Below are positions 23,954 to 32,648 of a DNA stretch of 64,000 nt, piece after piece. The stretch's first letter is position 1, and every line of letters begins with the position of its first letter. A program made the position numbers and the translations under genes. The notes under the pieces are model-generated. The model was given only the letters and a program-made list of their open reading frames with translations, was not told the origin of the DNA and did no database searches. This DNA comes from Rhodococcus sp. UNC23MFCrub1.1 (GTDB taxonomy: Bacteria > Actinomycetota > Actinomycetes > Mycobacteriales > Mycobacteriaceae), in NCBI RefSeq assembly GCF_000686025.1, contig NZ_JMLQ01000001.1, forward strand, positions 930,001-994,000. The letters run 5' to 3'.

Positions 23954-24688
23954 GTGACCACGTCGGACCCCACACCGCCCGAGCTGCGGCTCGCTCTGGC
24001 CGTCCGGGCGGTTGCCGCACTCGCCGACGACGACCACGTCGCCGAGCTGCTCGATCGACTGACCGACGTCGCCTGCACCCTCGTCGATGCCGCCGACCAC
24101 TGCGGCATCACGCTGTCGATCGGCGATGTCACCTTCACCGCCGCAGCCTCGAGCACGGAGATCGCGCCGATCAACGACCAGCAGTACTCCGCCGACGACG
24201 GTCCCTGTCTGCACGCGGCTCGCACGGCCGCCACCATCGTCGTCGATTGCACGGTCGACGACGATCGATGGCCGCATCTCGGACCTGCTGCTCGCCGCGT
24301 CGGCATCAACACCATGCTGTGTGCGCCGATCGTCTGCGACGATCGGCCGGTCGGATCGCTGACCCTGTTCGCCCGTGCACCACAGGGTTTCGACGATCTC
24401 GATCACCGCCTCGTCGAGCTGCTCACGGGAGTGACAGCGGATGCTCTCGAGAGGGCTCGACGTCGCCGCGAACTACACGGAACCATCGCCGGACTACGGG
24501 ACGCGCTGGTGCACAGGGCTCCCATCGAACAGGCCAAGGGCATTCTGATGGCACTGCGTGGCATCGACGAGGATGCGGCCTTCACTGTGCTGTCGACCCG
24601 CTCCCAACATCTCAATCGCAAGGTGCGCGACATCGCCACCGAGTTCGTCGAGTCCGTCAGCGCCGCCGCGCCGACCGGCGATCTCTGA
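23954..24688 (+). CDS. GAF-ANTAR regulator 2
   Basis: A protein of 244 residues. Residues 20-165 form a GAF domain with the motif YSADDGPCLHAARTA and LCAPIVCDDRPVGSLTLFA. Residues 175-232 form an ANTAR domain with the classic IEQAKGILMALRGIDEDAAF and TRSQHLNRKVRDIATEFV. GTG 23954 has GGAAAGA upstream. ANTAR proteins act as antiterminators on nascent RNA, and here the GAF domain replaces a phosphorylation input. It is the more canonical of two such proteins flanking the Lsr2-like gene; the partner at 22483 has a weaker ANTAR core. Confidence 0.88.
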   Translation: MTTSDPTPPELRLALAVRAVAALADDDHVAELLDRLTDVACTLVDAADHCGITLSIGDVTFTAAASSTEIAPINDQQYSADDGPCLHAARTAATIVVDCTVDDDRWPHLGPAARRVGINTMLCAPIVCDDRPVGSLTLFARAPQGFDDLDHRLVELLTGVTADALERARRRRELHGTIAGLRDALVHRAPIEQAKGILMALRGIDEDAAFTVLSTRSQHLNRKVRDIATEFVESVSAAAPTGDL

Positions 24689-24765
24689 CCATCAGCGACG
24701 CACCCGCTCCCCTGTCAGTGGAGCCCACCGTCCACCGGAGCAACGAGGTCCCCCACGTCTCGCGG

Positions 24766-26118
24766 CTACCCGCGTCGAGCAGGCCGGGTGCGTTTGGCGC
24801 TGTACAGGGCCGTGTCGGCGAGGGCGAGGAGGTCGGCGAGCCGGACGGTTCCGGAGTTGTACGCGATCCCGATGGTGACGGACACCTCGACATCGCTCTC
24901 GTCGAGCGCGATGGGTTCGCGAACCCTGTCACCTAGTCGGGCGGCCAGCCGGTCCGCACCCTGCTCGCCGCCGGCGCCCGTCGGGGCGAACGACGCAATG
25001 ATGAACTCGTCGCCACCGATTCTGCCGATCACATCCTCCGAACCGCACTCGGACCGCAGACGCTGAGCGAGCGTACGCAGGACGAGATCACCCGCCGCGT
25101 GTCCGTGAGTGTCGTTGATCTCCTTGAAGTAATCGACGTCCACGAACAGCAGCGCCGTCGGAGCAGCGAGGTCGCAGTCCGGGCGGGTGAGCCTCTCCAG
25201 CAGTGCCGACCGATTCAGGACACCGGTCAGGTCGTCGTGACGAGACCGGTCCAGAATCGACTGGTAGGCATCGACCAGGCGAGCGGTCCTTTCGACGGTC
25301 TCGGTGACGTCGCGGAAATTGATCGCCACGTGCCCGTCCACGAAGCTGCCCGTCAGTTCGATGGTGCGACCGGGCACGTACAGGGATGCCGTCTGCAGCG
25401 TCACCTCACCACGCGTGGCGAGGACCTCGCGGTGGAAGTCACCGAAGAACGAGTCCCGCGTCCGCGGCAGTGCGTCGTGAATGTGTCGGCCCAGGATCTC
25501 GGCGCGAGGCACCCCGAGATGCCGTTCGCTCTCCGTGTTGATGTAGCGGACCACCATGTCTTCGCCCAACACCATGAAGCCGAGCGAAACCCGATCCAGC
25601 ACCCGCGTGAGTACGGCGTCTGCGCCGAGTTCGGGGTCCACGGCGAGCACGATGCCGGTGAGAACTCCGGCGCCGGACTCGTTCGTCTTCTCGATGGTCA
25701 TACTCCGGGTCAGGACGTACCGCAGGGACCGGTCCGGAAGCACGATCCGGTAGAGGCACTCGGCCCCGAGCGAGGTGTGGGCATCCTCGAACATCCGCTG
25801 CACGACACTCTCGTCGTCGGGATGCACTCGTTCGTGCCACACCTGCATCGCGGGACGGTCCGCGGGCGCCGCGAAGATCTCCCTCGCGCGGTCGTCGAGA
25901 TTCAGGCGCCGGGCAGCGATGTCGTAGCGGATCACACCGATGGTGGCCGCTCGCGCCTCGACGTCGGACACCGACGGCTGCCCCGGCGACCACTGCAGAC
26001 GATGTACCGACACCCTGACACCCACTCGTTCGTGCTCACGGTCGGGGACATCCTTCGCCACCCGCCCCGGATATCGTTCTACACCGGCGCACCCGGCGAT
26101 CTGACCGTTTCGCCCCAT
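24766..26118 (-). CDS. PAS-PAS-GGDEF diguanylate cyclase
   Basis: A protein of up to 450 residues with two PAS-like sensor regions (about 50-160 and 165-285) and a C-terminal GGDEF domain. The active-site motif is intact (GRIGGDEF, 368-372), so cyclic-di-GMP synthesis is likely. The RxxD inhibitory site is absent: the corresponding residues read GSED. DDLTGVLNRSALLERL marks the domain entry. No membrane segment is seen. The start is uncertain, since ATG 26118 has no ribosome site and an in-frame GTG shortly before VHRLQW may be the true start. Confidence 0.82.
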   Translation of the reverse strand: MGRNGQIAGCAGVERYPGRVAKDVPDREHERVGVRVSVHRLQWSPGQPSVSDVEARAATIGVIRYDIAARRLNLDDRAREIFAAPADRPAMQVWHERVHPDDESVVQRMFEDAHTSLGAECLYRIVLPDRSLRYVLTRSMTIEKTNESGAGVLTGIVLAVDPELGADAVLTRVLDRVSLGFMVLGEDMVVRYINTESERHLGVPRAEILGRHIHDALPRTRDSFFGDFHREVLATRGEVTLQTASLYVPGRTIELTGSFVDGHVAINFRDVTETVERTARLVDAYQSILDRSRHDDLTGVLNRSALLERLTRPDCDLAAPTALLFVDVDYFKEINDTHGHAAGDLVLRTLAQRLRSECGSEDVIGRIGGDEFIIASFAPTGAGGEQGADRLAARLGDRVREPIALDESDVEVSVTIGIAYNSGTVRLADLLALADTALYSAKRTRPARRG

Positions 26119-26160
26119 CGCCGGGCGGCACTGGTCGCCGAATAGCCCTGACGGTTCCCC

Positions 26161-26489
26161 GATGACCGGGGAACCGGAAGCGAGCCGACAGTATGGACAC
26201 TGCTGTCCGAGTTCGAGAAGAACCAGGGTCGTCGCGCGGAATTGGCCGAGGCTGTCGGTTCAGTGCAGGCGGCGTTGCGCGACACTATTTCACTCGGCTC
26301 GAGAGACGGCCCCGAGATCGTGGACGGTCTCGAGATGCACCGGCCCGTCGAGCACCCGCTCCACCCTGACGAGCGGCGTCACACACGTGTCACGCTCACC
26401 CCGGCGGGAAGGCCGTCGTCGCCACCAGCGAGACCGTCCTGTCGCCCCGTGGGGTTCACCCGACTCTCCCCCGCCGCCTCACGAGCTGA
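26161..26489 (+). pseudogene. MarR-family regulator remnant, frameshifted and truncated
   Basis: Translation from about 26191 reads WTLLSEFEKNQGRRAELAEAVG and later VDGLE, LHPDERRHTRVTLTPAG, which matches the winged HTH and wing of MarR proteins. At about 26405 the frame is lost. The adjacent frame continues GKAVVATSETVLSP and reaches a stop at 26487-26489, as expected for the start of the MarR C-terminal helix. One base seems to have been deleted. The N-terminal dimerisation helices and most of the C-terminal helix are missing. The end overlaps the last bases of the ornithine-cyclodeaminase-like gene. Confidence 0.5.
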
Positions 26490-27462
26490 GATCGACGCTG
26501 ATTCCCAGTCCTCGCTCACGAGCTGCTGTGATGACGAGGTGGGCGACGGCGAGGTCCTCCGCTCCGATGCCGGTGGAGTCGAACAGTGTGATCTGCTCGT
26601 CCGATGATCGACCGATCCTCCGGCCGGTGATGACGTCGCCGATTTCGGTGCTCAGTTCGTCCTCGGTCACCGCACCCTCGGCGAGTGCGAGCACGGCGTC
26701 TCCCGATTTGGACAGCGCGGTGGTTCGACTGTCCACGACGATCCGCGACCGTGCCATGGCCTCACCGTCCACTTCACGCTCGTCGGGGCGTGGCGCTGCG
26801 CCGACGACGTTCAGATGTGTTCCAGCGGTGAGCCATCCACCTCTCAGGATCGGCTGTACCGACGGGGTGAGAGTGCAGACGATGTCGGCGCAGCGGGCGA
26901 TCTCTTCCACCGACGCTGCCGACCGGATCGGGAAATCCTCACCCTCGAAGGCCGTGCGGAATGTCGCCACCGTGCTCTCCGATCTGGACCACACGAGAAC
27001 GCTGGTCACGTCCCGCACGGTGCGGATCGCGCGGACATGCTCGACCGCGAGCGCGCCGGCGCCGACGACGCCGAGCACAGCCGGCCCCGGCCGCGCCAGG
27101 TACCGGGTGGCGACTGCACTGGCGGCTGCGGTTCTGATGGCGGTGATCGCGCGTCCGTCCAGCACCGCGACACATTCCCCGGTGCGAGTCGAGGTGACCA
27201 GCATCGTCGACCGCTGACGAGGGAGTCCGCGTGCACGGTTCGCGGGGGCGTCGCAGAGCACCTTGGCCACCGCCAGTTCCGCGACACCGGACTGGGCCAC
27301 CATGGGGATGATGCGGGCGTCCTCGGTGCCGTTCATCGAGGGCGGCACCGGGTTCTGGGCGCTGCCCTCACTCAGCTCCACGAACATCCGCTCGACTGCT
27401 TCCAGGACAGTGGTGCGGTCCAGCAGCGCCGAGATCTCCGAGTGGCGCAGTACCAGTGTCAT
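26479..27462 (-). CDS. ornithine cyclodeaminase/mu-crystallin family protein
   Basis: A protein of 327 residues with the N-terminal dimerisation part and a Rossmann domain (VLGVVGAGALAVEHVRAIRTVRDV). The substrate loop TAIRTAAASAVATRYLARPG and the LNVVGAAPRPDEREVD segment are typical. The family includes ornithine cyclodeaminase, alanine dehydrogenase and ketimine reductases using NAD(P)H; the exact activity cannot be chosen. It starts three bases after the stop of the NMT1-like gene and is the last gene of the GntR-controlled operon. Its end overlaps a MarR pseudogene on the other strand. Confidence 0.85.
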   Translation of the reverse strand: MTLVLRHSEISALLDRTTVLEAVERMFVELSEGSAQNPVPPSMNGTEDARIIPMVAQSGVAELAVAKVLCDAPANRARGLPRQRSTMLVTSTRTGECVAVLDGRAITAIRTAAASAVATRYLARPGPAVLGVVGAGALAVEHVRAIRTVRDVTSVLVWSRSESTVATFRTAFEGEDFPIRSAASVEEIARCADIVCTLTPSVQPILRGGWLTAGTHLNVVGAAPRPDEREVDGEAMARSRIVVDSRTTALSKSGDAVLALAEGAVTEDELSTEIGDVITGRRIGRSSDEQITLFDSTGIGAEDLAVAHLVITAARERGLGISVDLSS

Positions 27463-27465
27463 CGT

Positions 27466-28386
27466 TCAGCCGACCGTCGTCAGTTCCGCAGCGTCGACGA
27501 TGCGCGAGGTGACCAGATCCTCGAACGCGGGGGCCCGACCGACCATCTTCTCTTCGTGGAGGATGCGCATCCAGCGGTCGCTCGCAGCACCATCGATGCG
27601 CACCGTGTCCCAGGTGCGGGATTGCTGGATTCTGGTGCACGCGGCGGTGAGAGTGGGCAGCGGCATGATGGGCCAGTGCTCGGCCAGCAGCGGTTCGAGT
27701 TCACTCACGGGCGTCGCCTTGACCGTTGCCATCGCAGCGTCCAGGGCGGAGGTGAACGCGACGAGCCGATCCTCCAGTTCCTCGACACGGTCGGTGCGGC
27801 AGTAGTACACACTGTTCGGGCCGAGCCCGCCGACGTCTGCGTACTCGACGACGATGTGTCCGGTGTGGCGATCCGACATCGACTGAGCGGTGGTGATGTC
27901 GAGGATGATCGCATCACCGAGTCCGTCCTCGAACAGTTCGACGAACATCGGCGTGGACAGATCGCGGAGAAATGTCGTTGCGGCGGAATCGATTCCCGCT
28001 TCCCGCATCATTCCCGCGGTGATCGCATACGGCGCGCTGCCACCGATTCCCGGCGCCAACACGGTTTTCCCGGTCAGCATCGACCAGTCGAATCCGTCCG
28101 GTGTCGGTGCTCGCATGACGAGCGCCTTGGGGAACTGGTGGTTCAATTGTGCGAAGACGGTGAGCTGACGAGATGTCCCCCAGTACATTCCGGGAACCCA
28201 CAGTCCGCCGAGAGCGATGTCCGCAGCGCCGCTGTCGAGATCGTCGAGCACGCCGGTCCACGGGTCACATGCCTTCGCGTGCACCGACAGACCGCGCTCG
28301 GCGAACATGCCGGCGTGATCGGCGTAGTACTCCGGAAGGTAGTTCAGCCCGTGCGCGGTGGCGGAGACGAACAGTGATTCGGTCAT
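27466..28386 (-). CDS. NMT1/THI5-like substrate-binding protein without signal peptide
   Basis: A protein of 306 residues with the NMT1/THI5 periplasmic-binding fold (TAHGLNYLPEYYADHAGMFAERGL at the start; SGAADIALGGLW; PGIGGSAPYAITAGMMREAGI). Proteins of this group usually bind sulfonates, nitrate, pyrimidine precursors or similar ligands for ABC transporters. This one begins directly with the mature fold: no signal peptide or lipobox precedes it, and no ABC permease or ATPase is nearby. A weak GAAAGG precedes ATG 28386. It may be a cytosolic binding protein or enzyme working with the MFS carrier and the OCD-like protein. Confidence 0.78.
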   Translation of the reverse strand: MTESLFVSATAHGLNYLPEYYADHAGMFAERGLSVHAKACDPWTGVLDDLDSGAADIALGGLWVPGMYWGTSRQLTVFAQLNHQFPKALVMRAPTPDGFDWSMLTGKTVLAPGIGGSAPYAITAGMMREAGIDSAATTFLRDLSTPMFVELFEDGLGDAIILDITTAQSMSDRHTGHIVVEYADVGGLGPNSVYYCRTDRVEELEDRLVAFTSALDAAMATVKATPVSELEPLLAEHWPIMPLPTLTAACTRIQQSRTWDTVRIDGAASDRWMRILHEEKMVGRAPAFEDLVTSRIVDAAELTTVG

Positions 28387-28428
28387 GATGGATGTTGCCT
28401 TTCTGTTGTGATGCACTGCATTCGAGTG

Positions 28429-29868
28429 TCAGGCTGCGACGAGTTCCTTCTCGTTCACTTCCTCCAGAGACTGTCCGAACGTCTCGGGTCCGAAGCGAGC
28501 GACGACGACCAGGAGGACGTACATGGCCGCGATCATGAAGAACACTCCGGCCACTCCCGCGCGGTCGAAGAAGAAGAGGGCTGCGAACGGCATGACGGCG
28601 CCGGCGACATTCCCGATTCCGTTGACGATGGACGTGCCCATTCCGCGGATCGAGGTGGGGAACAGTTCCGGCGTCCACACCGACAGCATGGTGTTGAGCA
28701 TCATCGTGAAGAACTGGAAGACGGCGCCGAGAACGAGGATGGTGACAACGCTGTTCGCGAGAGTCGCGAACGCCACCGCGGACACGCACCCGAGAACCGC
28801 CGCGGTCATCACAGTGGGCCGCCGCCGGACTCGGCCGGCGAGATAGCACGCGGCACAGGCGCCGAAGAGACTGCCGACGTTCATGATCATGGTGAACAGC
28901 AGTGAGTCCGTGAGGGAGTAGCCCCTCGAGACCAACAGGATGGGCATGAGGAACAGGAGGGTGACCTGGGCACCGAACGACATCCACGAGGCGGCTCCGA
29001 CCGCCGCGGTGCGGCGCAGATTCTGCCCGCGGAACACCTCTGCGTACGACGTCGACGAGGTGGTGGGAAGGATGTCGGCATCGGTCACGAACTGCTTCGT
29101 CGGCCCCGGGTCGCGAAGCCCCGAGATCGAGCCACTGGCCAGCCGCGTCAGACTTCGATTGGCCTCGTCGACACGCCCTTTGGACAACAGGAAACGCGGC
29201 GATTCCGGAAGGTAGCGCCGGAAGAACACGACCAGCAGTGCCGGAACCGCGAGGATGACGTAAGTCCAGCGCCACGACGTGTCGTCGCCGCCCAGGACGC
29301 CTCCGAGCGGACCGAGCACGAGCATGAAGAAGCCGAACGATGCGATGTTGCCGATGCCTCCGGACGAGATGTTGAGAGTGGCGAGGAGAGAACCGCGGTG
29401 GCGGGTCGCGACCAGTTCGGCGAGGATCGCCAAACCGACCGTGAACTCGCCGCCCAGACCGATGCCCACGATGAATCGGCTCGCCAGCAGCATCTCGTAA
29501 CTGACGGACGCGGCACTGATCAGTCCGCCGAGGGTGTAGACCAGCAGGTTCAGGCTGAGCGCCACCCGCCTGCCCCACCGGTCGGCGATGTAGCCACCGA
29601 TGAGGCGGCCCACGAGTCCACCGATCACGGTGGCGGTGTTGATGAATGTCAACTGCGCGTTGCCGATTCCGAGAGAGTCCTTGATGAGCGGGCCCATGGC
29701 GCCGGTGGAGTTCTGCTCGAGACTGTCGAAGAACAACCCCGCCATGAGGAGGAGGACGACAGCTCCCTGGACGCGGGTGAATCCGATGCGGTCGAGGGTG
29801 CTGGACAGTGCCGATGCCGGCACGGGATCGACGCCCGGTGGGATCGACGCCGGAGTGGATGTGGACAT
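28429..29868 (-). CDS. MFS transporter (sugar/metabolite:H+ symporter type)
   Basis: A protein of 479 residues with twelve predicted membrane helices. The MFS loop motif between helices 2 and 3 reads GGYIADRWGRR. The RYLPESPRFLLSKGR segment after helix 6 is characteristic of the sugar-porter and metabolite:H+ symporter families. It is the first gene of a minus-strand operon with the NMT1-like and OCD-like genes. Two GTATAC-centred palindromes lie upstream, and a GntR-type gene is next. A substrate of amino-acid or aromatic-acid kind is possible but not shown. Confidence 0.87.
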   Translation of the reverse strand: MSTSTPASIPPGVDPVPASALSSTLDRIGFTRVQGAVVLLLMAGLFFDSLEQNSTGAMGPLIKDSLGIGNAQLTFINTATVIGGLVGRLIGGYIADRWGRRVALSLNLLVYTLGGLISAASVSYEMLLASRFIVGIGLGGEFTVGLAILAELVATRHRGSLLATLNISSGGIGNIASFGFFMLVLGPLGGVLGGDDTSWRWTYVILAVPALLVVFFRRYLPESPRFLLSKGRVDEANRSLTRLASGSISGLRDPGPTKQFVTDADILPTTSSTSYAEVFRGQNLRRTAAVGAASWMSFGAQVTLLFLMPILLVSRGYSLTDSLLFTMIMNVGSLFGACAACYLAGRVRRRPTVMTAAVLGCVSAVAFATLANSVVTILVLGAVFQFFTMMLNTMLSVWTPELFPTSIRGMGTSIVNGIGNVAGAVMPFAALFFFDRAGVAGVFFMIAAMYVLLVVVARFGPETFGQSLEEVNEKELVAA

Positions 29869-29952
29869 GGTGTGCTCCAGGGACTGGACGGCACCGGGAA
29901 CGGATGTCAGCCGGCGAGTCGCCTCTCCACGTGCTCCGAAACGACTGCCTAA

Positions 29953-30036
29953 TTTGTATACAAACCATGTGTCATTCCCGTTGCTCGGCGCTACGGATGT
30001 GTTAATCCCCTGATATACACCTCAGATAGTATACGA
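29953..30036. promoter_or_regulatory. GTATAC-centred operators upstream of the MFS operon
   Basis: TTTGTATACAAA at 29953-29964 is a perfect 12-bp palindrome. A second, weaker site (TAGTATACGA, core 30029-30034) lies 73 bases away. GTATAC cores are common in operators of FCD-type GntR regulators, and such a gene begins its reading frame just beyond. Both sites are upstream of the MFS start at 29868, so the MFS-NMT1-OCD operon is the probable target. Confidence 0.65.
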
Positions 30037-30053
30037 AGTGACGGACCGACTAC

Positions 30054-30668
30054 TCAGGTGTCGGCTTCGTCCCGCCGGAGATGCTCGTCCATGAGGAACC
30101 CCGCCTGGACGGGCGCGCCACCGAGGATGGCCGAGGCGAGTGCCGCATGGTCGTGAACGGTGGCATCGGGATCGTCACCGAGACCCCACTCCACGCGTCG
30201 ATTGACACCCGCCAGCATCTCCCTGAGCTGGTCGTTGCCCGAGGCGATGGCGATGAGGTCGTGGAACGACCGGGCGCCGCTCCGGCCCGCGGGTGATCCC
30301 CCGCCGCAGTCGCGCGCCCGTTCGACGACACGCGCCAGCTCGTCCGCCACCGAACCACCCCGGTTACGAGCAGCGAGCTGGGCGGCGAGAACCTCGAGCC
30401 CGTGCCGAACTTCGAGCAGCTCTCGATTGTCCTTGTGGAGAGTGGTCGACACCGTCGCACCGCGATACCGCACAGTGGTGACGAAACCTTCGGCTTCCAA
30501 CTGCGCCAGAGCCTCTCGAACCGGCACGCGAGACACACCGAAACCCTTGGCGATGGTCTCCTCGACGAGCCTCTCCCCGCCGACACGACGACCCGAGAGG
30601 ATCTCCTCCCGCAAGTGTGCCGCGATGGTGTCGCCGGGTGACCTGTCGTTCTCTCGACCCGCGTCCAC
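30054..30668 (-). CDS. GntR-family regulator (FCD type)
   Basis: A protein of 204 residues. An N-terminal winged HTH is clear (EEILSGRRVGGERLVEETIA, then FGVSRVPVREALAQLEAEGFV), followed by an all-helical FCD ligand domain with a metal-binding type His (SFHDLIAIASGNDQL). GTG 30668 is used; there is no strong ribosome site. FCD regulators sense small organic acids. It faces the MFS operon on the same strand, and GTATAC palindromes lie between its stop and the MFS start. It is therefore the likely local regulator. Confidence 0.87.
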   Translation of the reverse strand: MDAGRENDRSPGDTIAAHLREEILSGRRVGGERLVEETIAKGFGVSRVPVREALAQLEAEGFVTTVRYRGATVSTTLHKDNRELLEVRHGLEVLAAQLAARNRGGSVADELARVVERARDCGGGSPAGRSGARSFHDLIAIASGNDQLREMLAGVNRRVEWGLGDDPDATVHDHAALASAILGGAPVQAGFLMDEHLRRDEADT

Positions 30669-30753
30669 GGGAAGAAGTCTAGTCGGCCGGTCCTCTCGAT
30701 GCCGGGATCGTGACGACCCGTCCGCCGATCACGCCTTGTCAGCCTTGCGTTAT

Positions 30754-30770
30754 TTGCATTCGTAATGCAA
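30754..30770. promoter_or_regulatory. inverted repeat upstream of the NmrA-SDR pair
   Basis: TTGCATT-CGT-AATGCAA is a perfect inverted repeat with 7-bp arms in an unusually AT-rich patch. It lies 52-68 bases upstream of ATG 30822 and about 86 bases upstream of the GntR start. It differs from the GTATAC sites, so a different regulator may bind, perhaps the TetR protein encoded at 32649. Confidence 0.5.
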
Positions 30771-30821
30771 TATTCGCATGAGCATCGGGGCGGGCCGGGT
30801 GCGGAGACCGGAGGGGATTCC

Positions 30822-31814
30822 ATGATCACGGTGACCAGTGCCGCAGGCGGTGTCGGACGGCTGCTCGTCCGACAGCTGGCATCACGAGGTGTTCCGATAC
30901 GAGCGGTGGTGAAGAACGACGACCAGGCCCGTACGACTCGGCGGGACGGGGCCACCGAGGTCGTCGTGGGCGATCTGAGAGCCCCGCAGACACTCGACAC
31001 GGCCCTCGCCGGCACGACCGTCCTGTACCACGCGGCTCCGACGCAGATCATCGACGAGCGACCCGTCATCGATCACCTCATCGCTTCAGGACCATCACAT
31101 GGTCTGCAGCACATCGTGTTCCACTCGGTGATCCACCCCGAACTGCACCAGCTGACCCATCATCGGCAGAAGGACATCGCGGAGGGGATGCTGCTCGACA
31201 GCGCGATCCCCACCACCGTCCTGAGACCGTCGCACTACATGCAGAACTACCTCGAGGTGTGGGACCTTCTGCACGCGGGCGTCATGCCGTACCCGGTCTC
31301 ACCGGACAGCGTCATGGGAGTGGTCGACCTCGCCGATGTCGCCGAGGTGGCCGCCACCATCGCACTCGATCCGGACCCACACACCGGGCGTACCTACGAC
31401 CTGTCCACCGTCGAACTGACTCGCCACCAGATGGCGGCGATCTGGTCGACGGTGTTGGGCCATCGCGTGACTGCTCTCCGCATCCCGCCGTCATCGCTCA
31501 GACACAGGACGGCCGCCCTGCCCGCGCTGGGACCGATCCTCGTCGAGGCCGTCCGGGCGACCGGAATGCACTCCGCGAGCCACCTCGTGCGGGGAATCGG
31601 CGCGGCCGCCAATCCCCGCGGCATGAACGACTGGCCGCACGATGCGCGCGAGGCGTACCGCACGATGATGTCGCATTACGACCGGCACGGACTTCCCGCC
31701 GGTGATCTGACCGTGCTTCCCGCACTGCTCGGACGCGAACCCACCTCCTACGAGGAGTTCGCCCGCCGGTCCGCCTCCGAGCGTGGGCATCGGTCGAAGG
31801 ACTCCCGAGGATGA
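30822..31814 (+). CDS. NmrA-type NAD(P)-binding protein
   Basis: A protein of 330 residues beginning ITVTSAAGGVGRLLVRQLASRG, the Rossmann start of NmrA and atypical SDR proteins. The middle contains YHAAPTQIIDERPVIDHLIASG and VLRPSHYMQNYLEVWDLL. GGAGGGG precedes ATG 30822. NmrA-like proteins act as NADPH sensors or quinone/enone reductases and often lack the catalytic Tyr-x3-Lys. Its stop overlaps the ATG of the SDR gene (ATGA at 31811-31814), so the two are coupled. Confidence 0.82.
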   Translation: MITVTSAAGGVGRLLVRQLASRGVPIRAVVKNDDQARTTRRDGATEVVVGDLRAPQTLDTALAGTTVLYHAAPTQIIDERPVIDHLIASGPSHGLQHIVFHSVIHPELHQLTHHRQKDIAEGMLLDSAIPTTVLRPSHYMQNYLEVWDLLHAGVMPYPVSPDSVMGVVDLADVAEVAATIALDPDPHTGRTYDLSTVELTRHQMAAIWSTVLGHRVTALRIPPSSLRHRTAALPALGPILVEAVRATGMHSASHLVRGIGAAANPRGMNDWPHDAREAYRTMMSHYDRHGLPAGDLTVLPALLGREPTSYEEFARRSASERGHRSKDSRG

Positions 31815-32596
31815 GTCGCTCGCAGGATCCATTCCGACCGGCGCGGTCCATGGTGACCGGGGCGAGTTCCGGCATCGGGGCCGAGTTCGCCCGAGCCCTG
31901 GCCGCGCGCGGCTCCGACCTGGTGTTGGTGGCACGACGGGAGGACCGGTTGACCGCTCTCGCAGCCGAACTCGAACGTGCACACGGCATCCACTGCCGTA
32001 CGGTCTCCCATGATCTGTCGGAACCCGCAGCCGGACGTCGACTCCGGACCCTGGTTCCCGAGAAACTGGACCTCGTCGTCAACAATGCCGGCTTCGCTGT
32101 ACAGGGCCCGTTCGTCGACAACGATGCCGACGACCTCGCGCGGCTCCTGGCGGTCGATGTCGCTGCAGTGGTGGACATCTGCTCTGCCTTCCTCCCCGAC
32201 ATGATCTCCCGCGGCACCGGATCCGTCGTCAACGTCGCCAGCACGACGGCGTTCCAACCCGTTCCCACCCTCGCCGTCTACGCCGCAGCCAAGGCGTTCG
32301 TCCTGAGCTTCACGCAGTCGCTGTGGTACGAGTCCAGGCGCCACGGTGTCCGAGTGTTCGCACTCGCCCCGGGTCCGACGCGCACCGAGTTCTTCGATGT
32401 CATCGGCGAGTCCGCCGCGACGACCGGCTCGTACCAGTCACCCGCCGAGGTCGTCGCCACCGCGATGCGCGCCCTCGACGCCAGAACCTCACGTCCACAC
32501 GTCATCTCAGGACGGAGGAACACCATCGCGGCCGCCACGGCAGCGCTGACGCCACCTCGGGTACTGCTTCCGGCGGTGGCGCGGCTACTGCGCTGA
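31811..32596 (+). CDS. short-chain dehydrogenase/reductase
   Basis: A classical SDR of 261 residues. TGASSGIGAEFARALAARG (17-35) binds the cofactor, NNAGFAVQG supports the fold, and the catalytic set is Ser in NVASTTAF with Tyr and Lys in YAAAKAF. Arg residues after strand 2 (ARREDR) favour NADPH. The closing APGPTRTEF loop is normal. It is translationally coupled to the NmrA gene. A TetR-type regulator gene follows 52 bases downstream on the same strand. Confidence 0.9.
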   Translation: MSRSQDPFRPARSMVTGASSGIGAEFARALAARGSDLVLVARREDRLTALAAELERAHGIHCRTVSHDLSEPAAGRRLRTLVPEKLDLVVNNAGFAVQGPFVDNDADDLARLLAVDVAAVVDICSAFLPDMISRGTGSVVNVASTTAFQPVPTLAVYAAAKAFVLSFTQSLWYESRRHGVRVFALAPGPTRTEFFDVIGESAATTGSYQSPAEVVATAMRALDARTSRPHVISGRRNTIAAATAALTPPRVLLPAVARLLR

Positions 32597-32648
32597 TCTC
32601 CCGAGTTGCCGTCCCCGCTCGGCCGACACGGACTGTAGTGTCACGATC

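Noticed and set aside
29953..29964. TTTGTATACAAA as a target-site scar of a mobile element
   Set aside because: There is no element nearby, and the sequence agrees better with a GntR operator upstream of the MFS operon.
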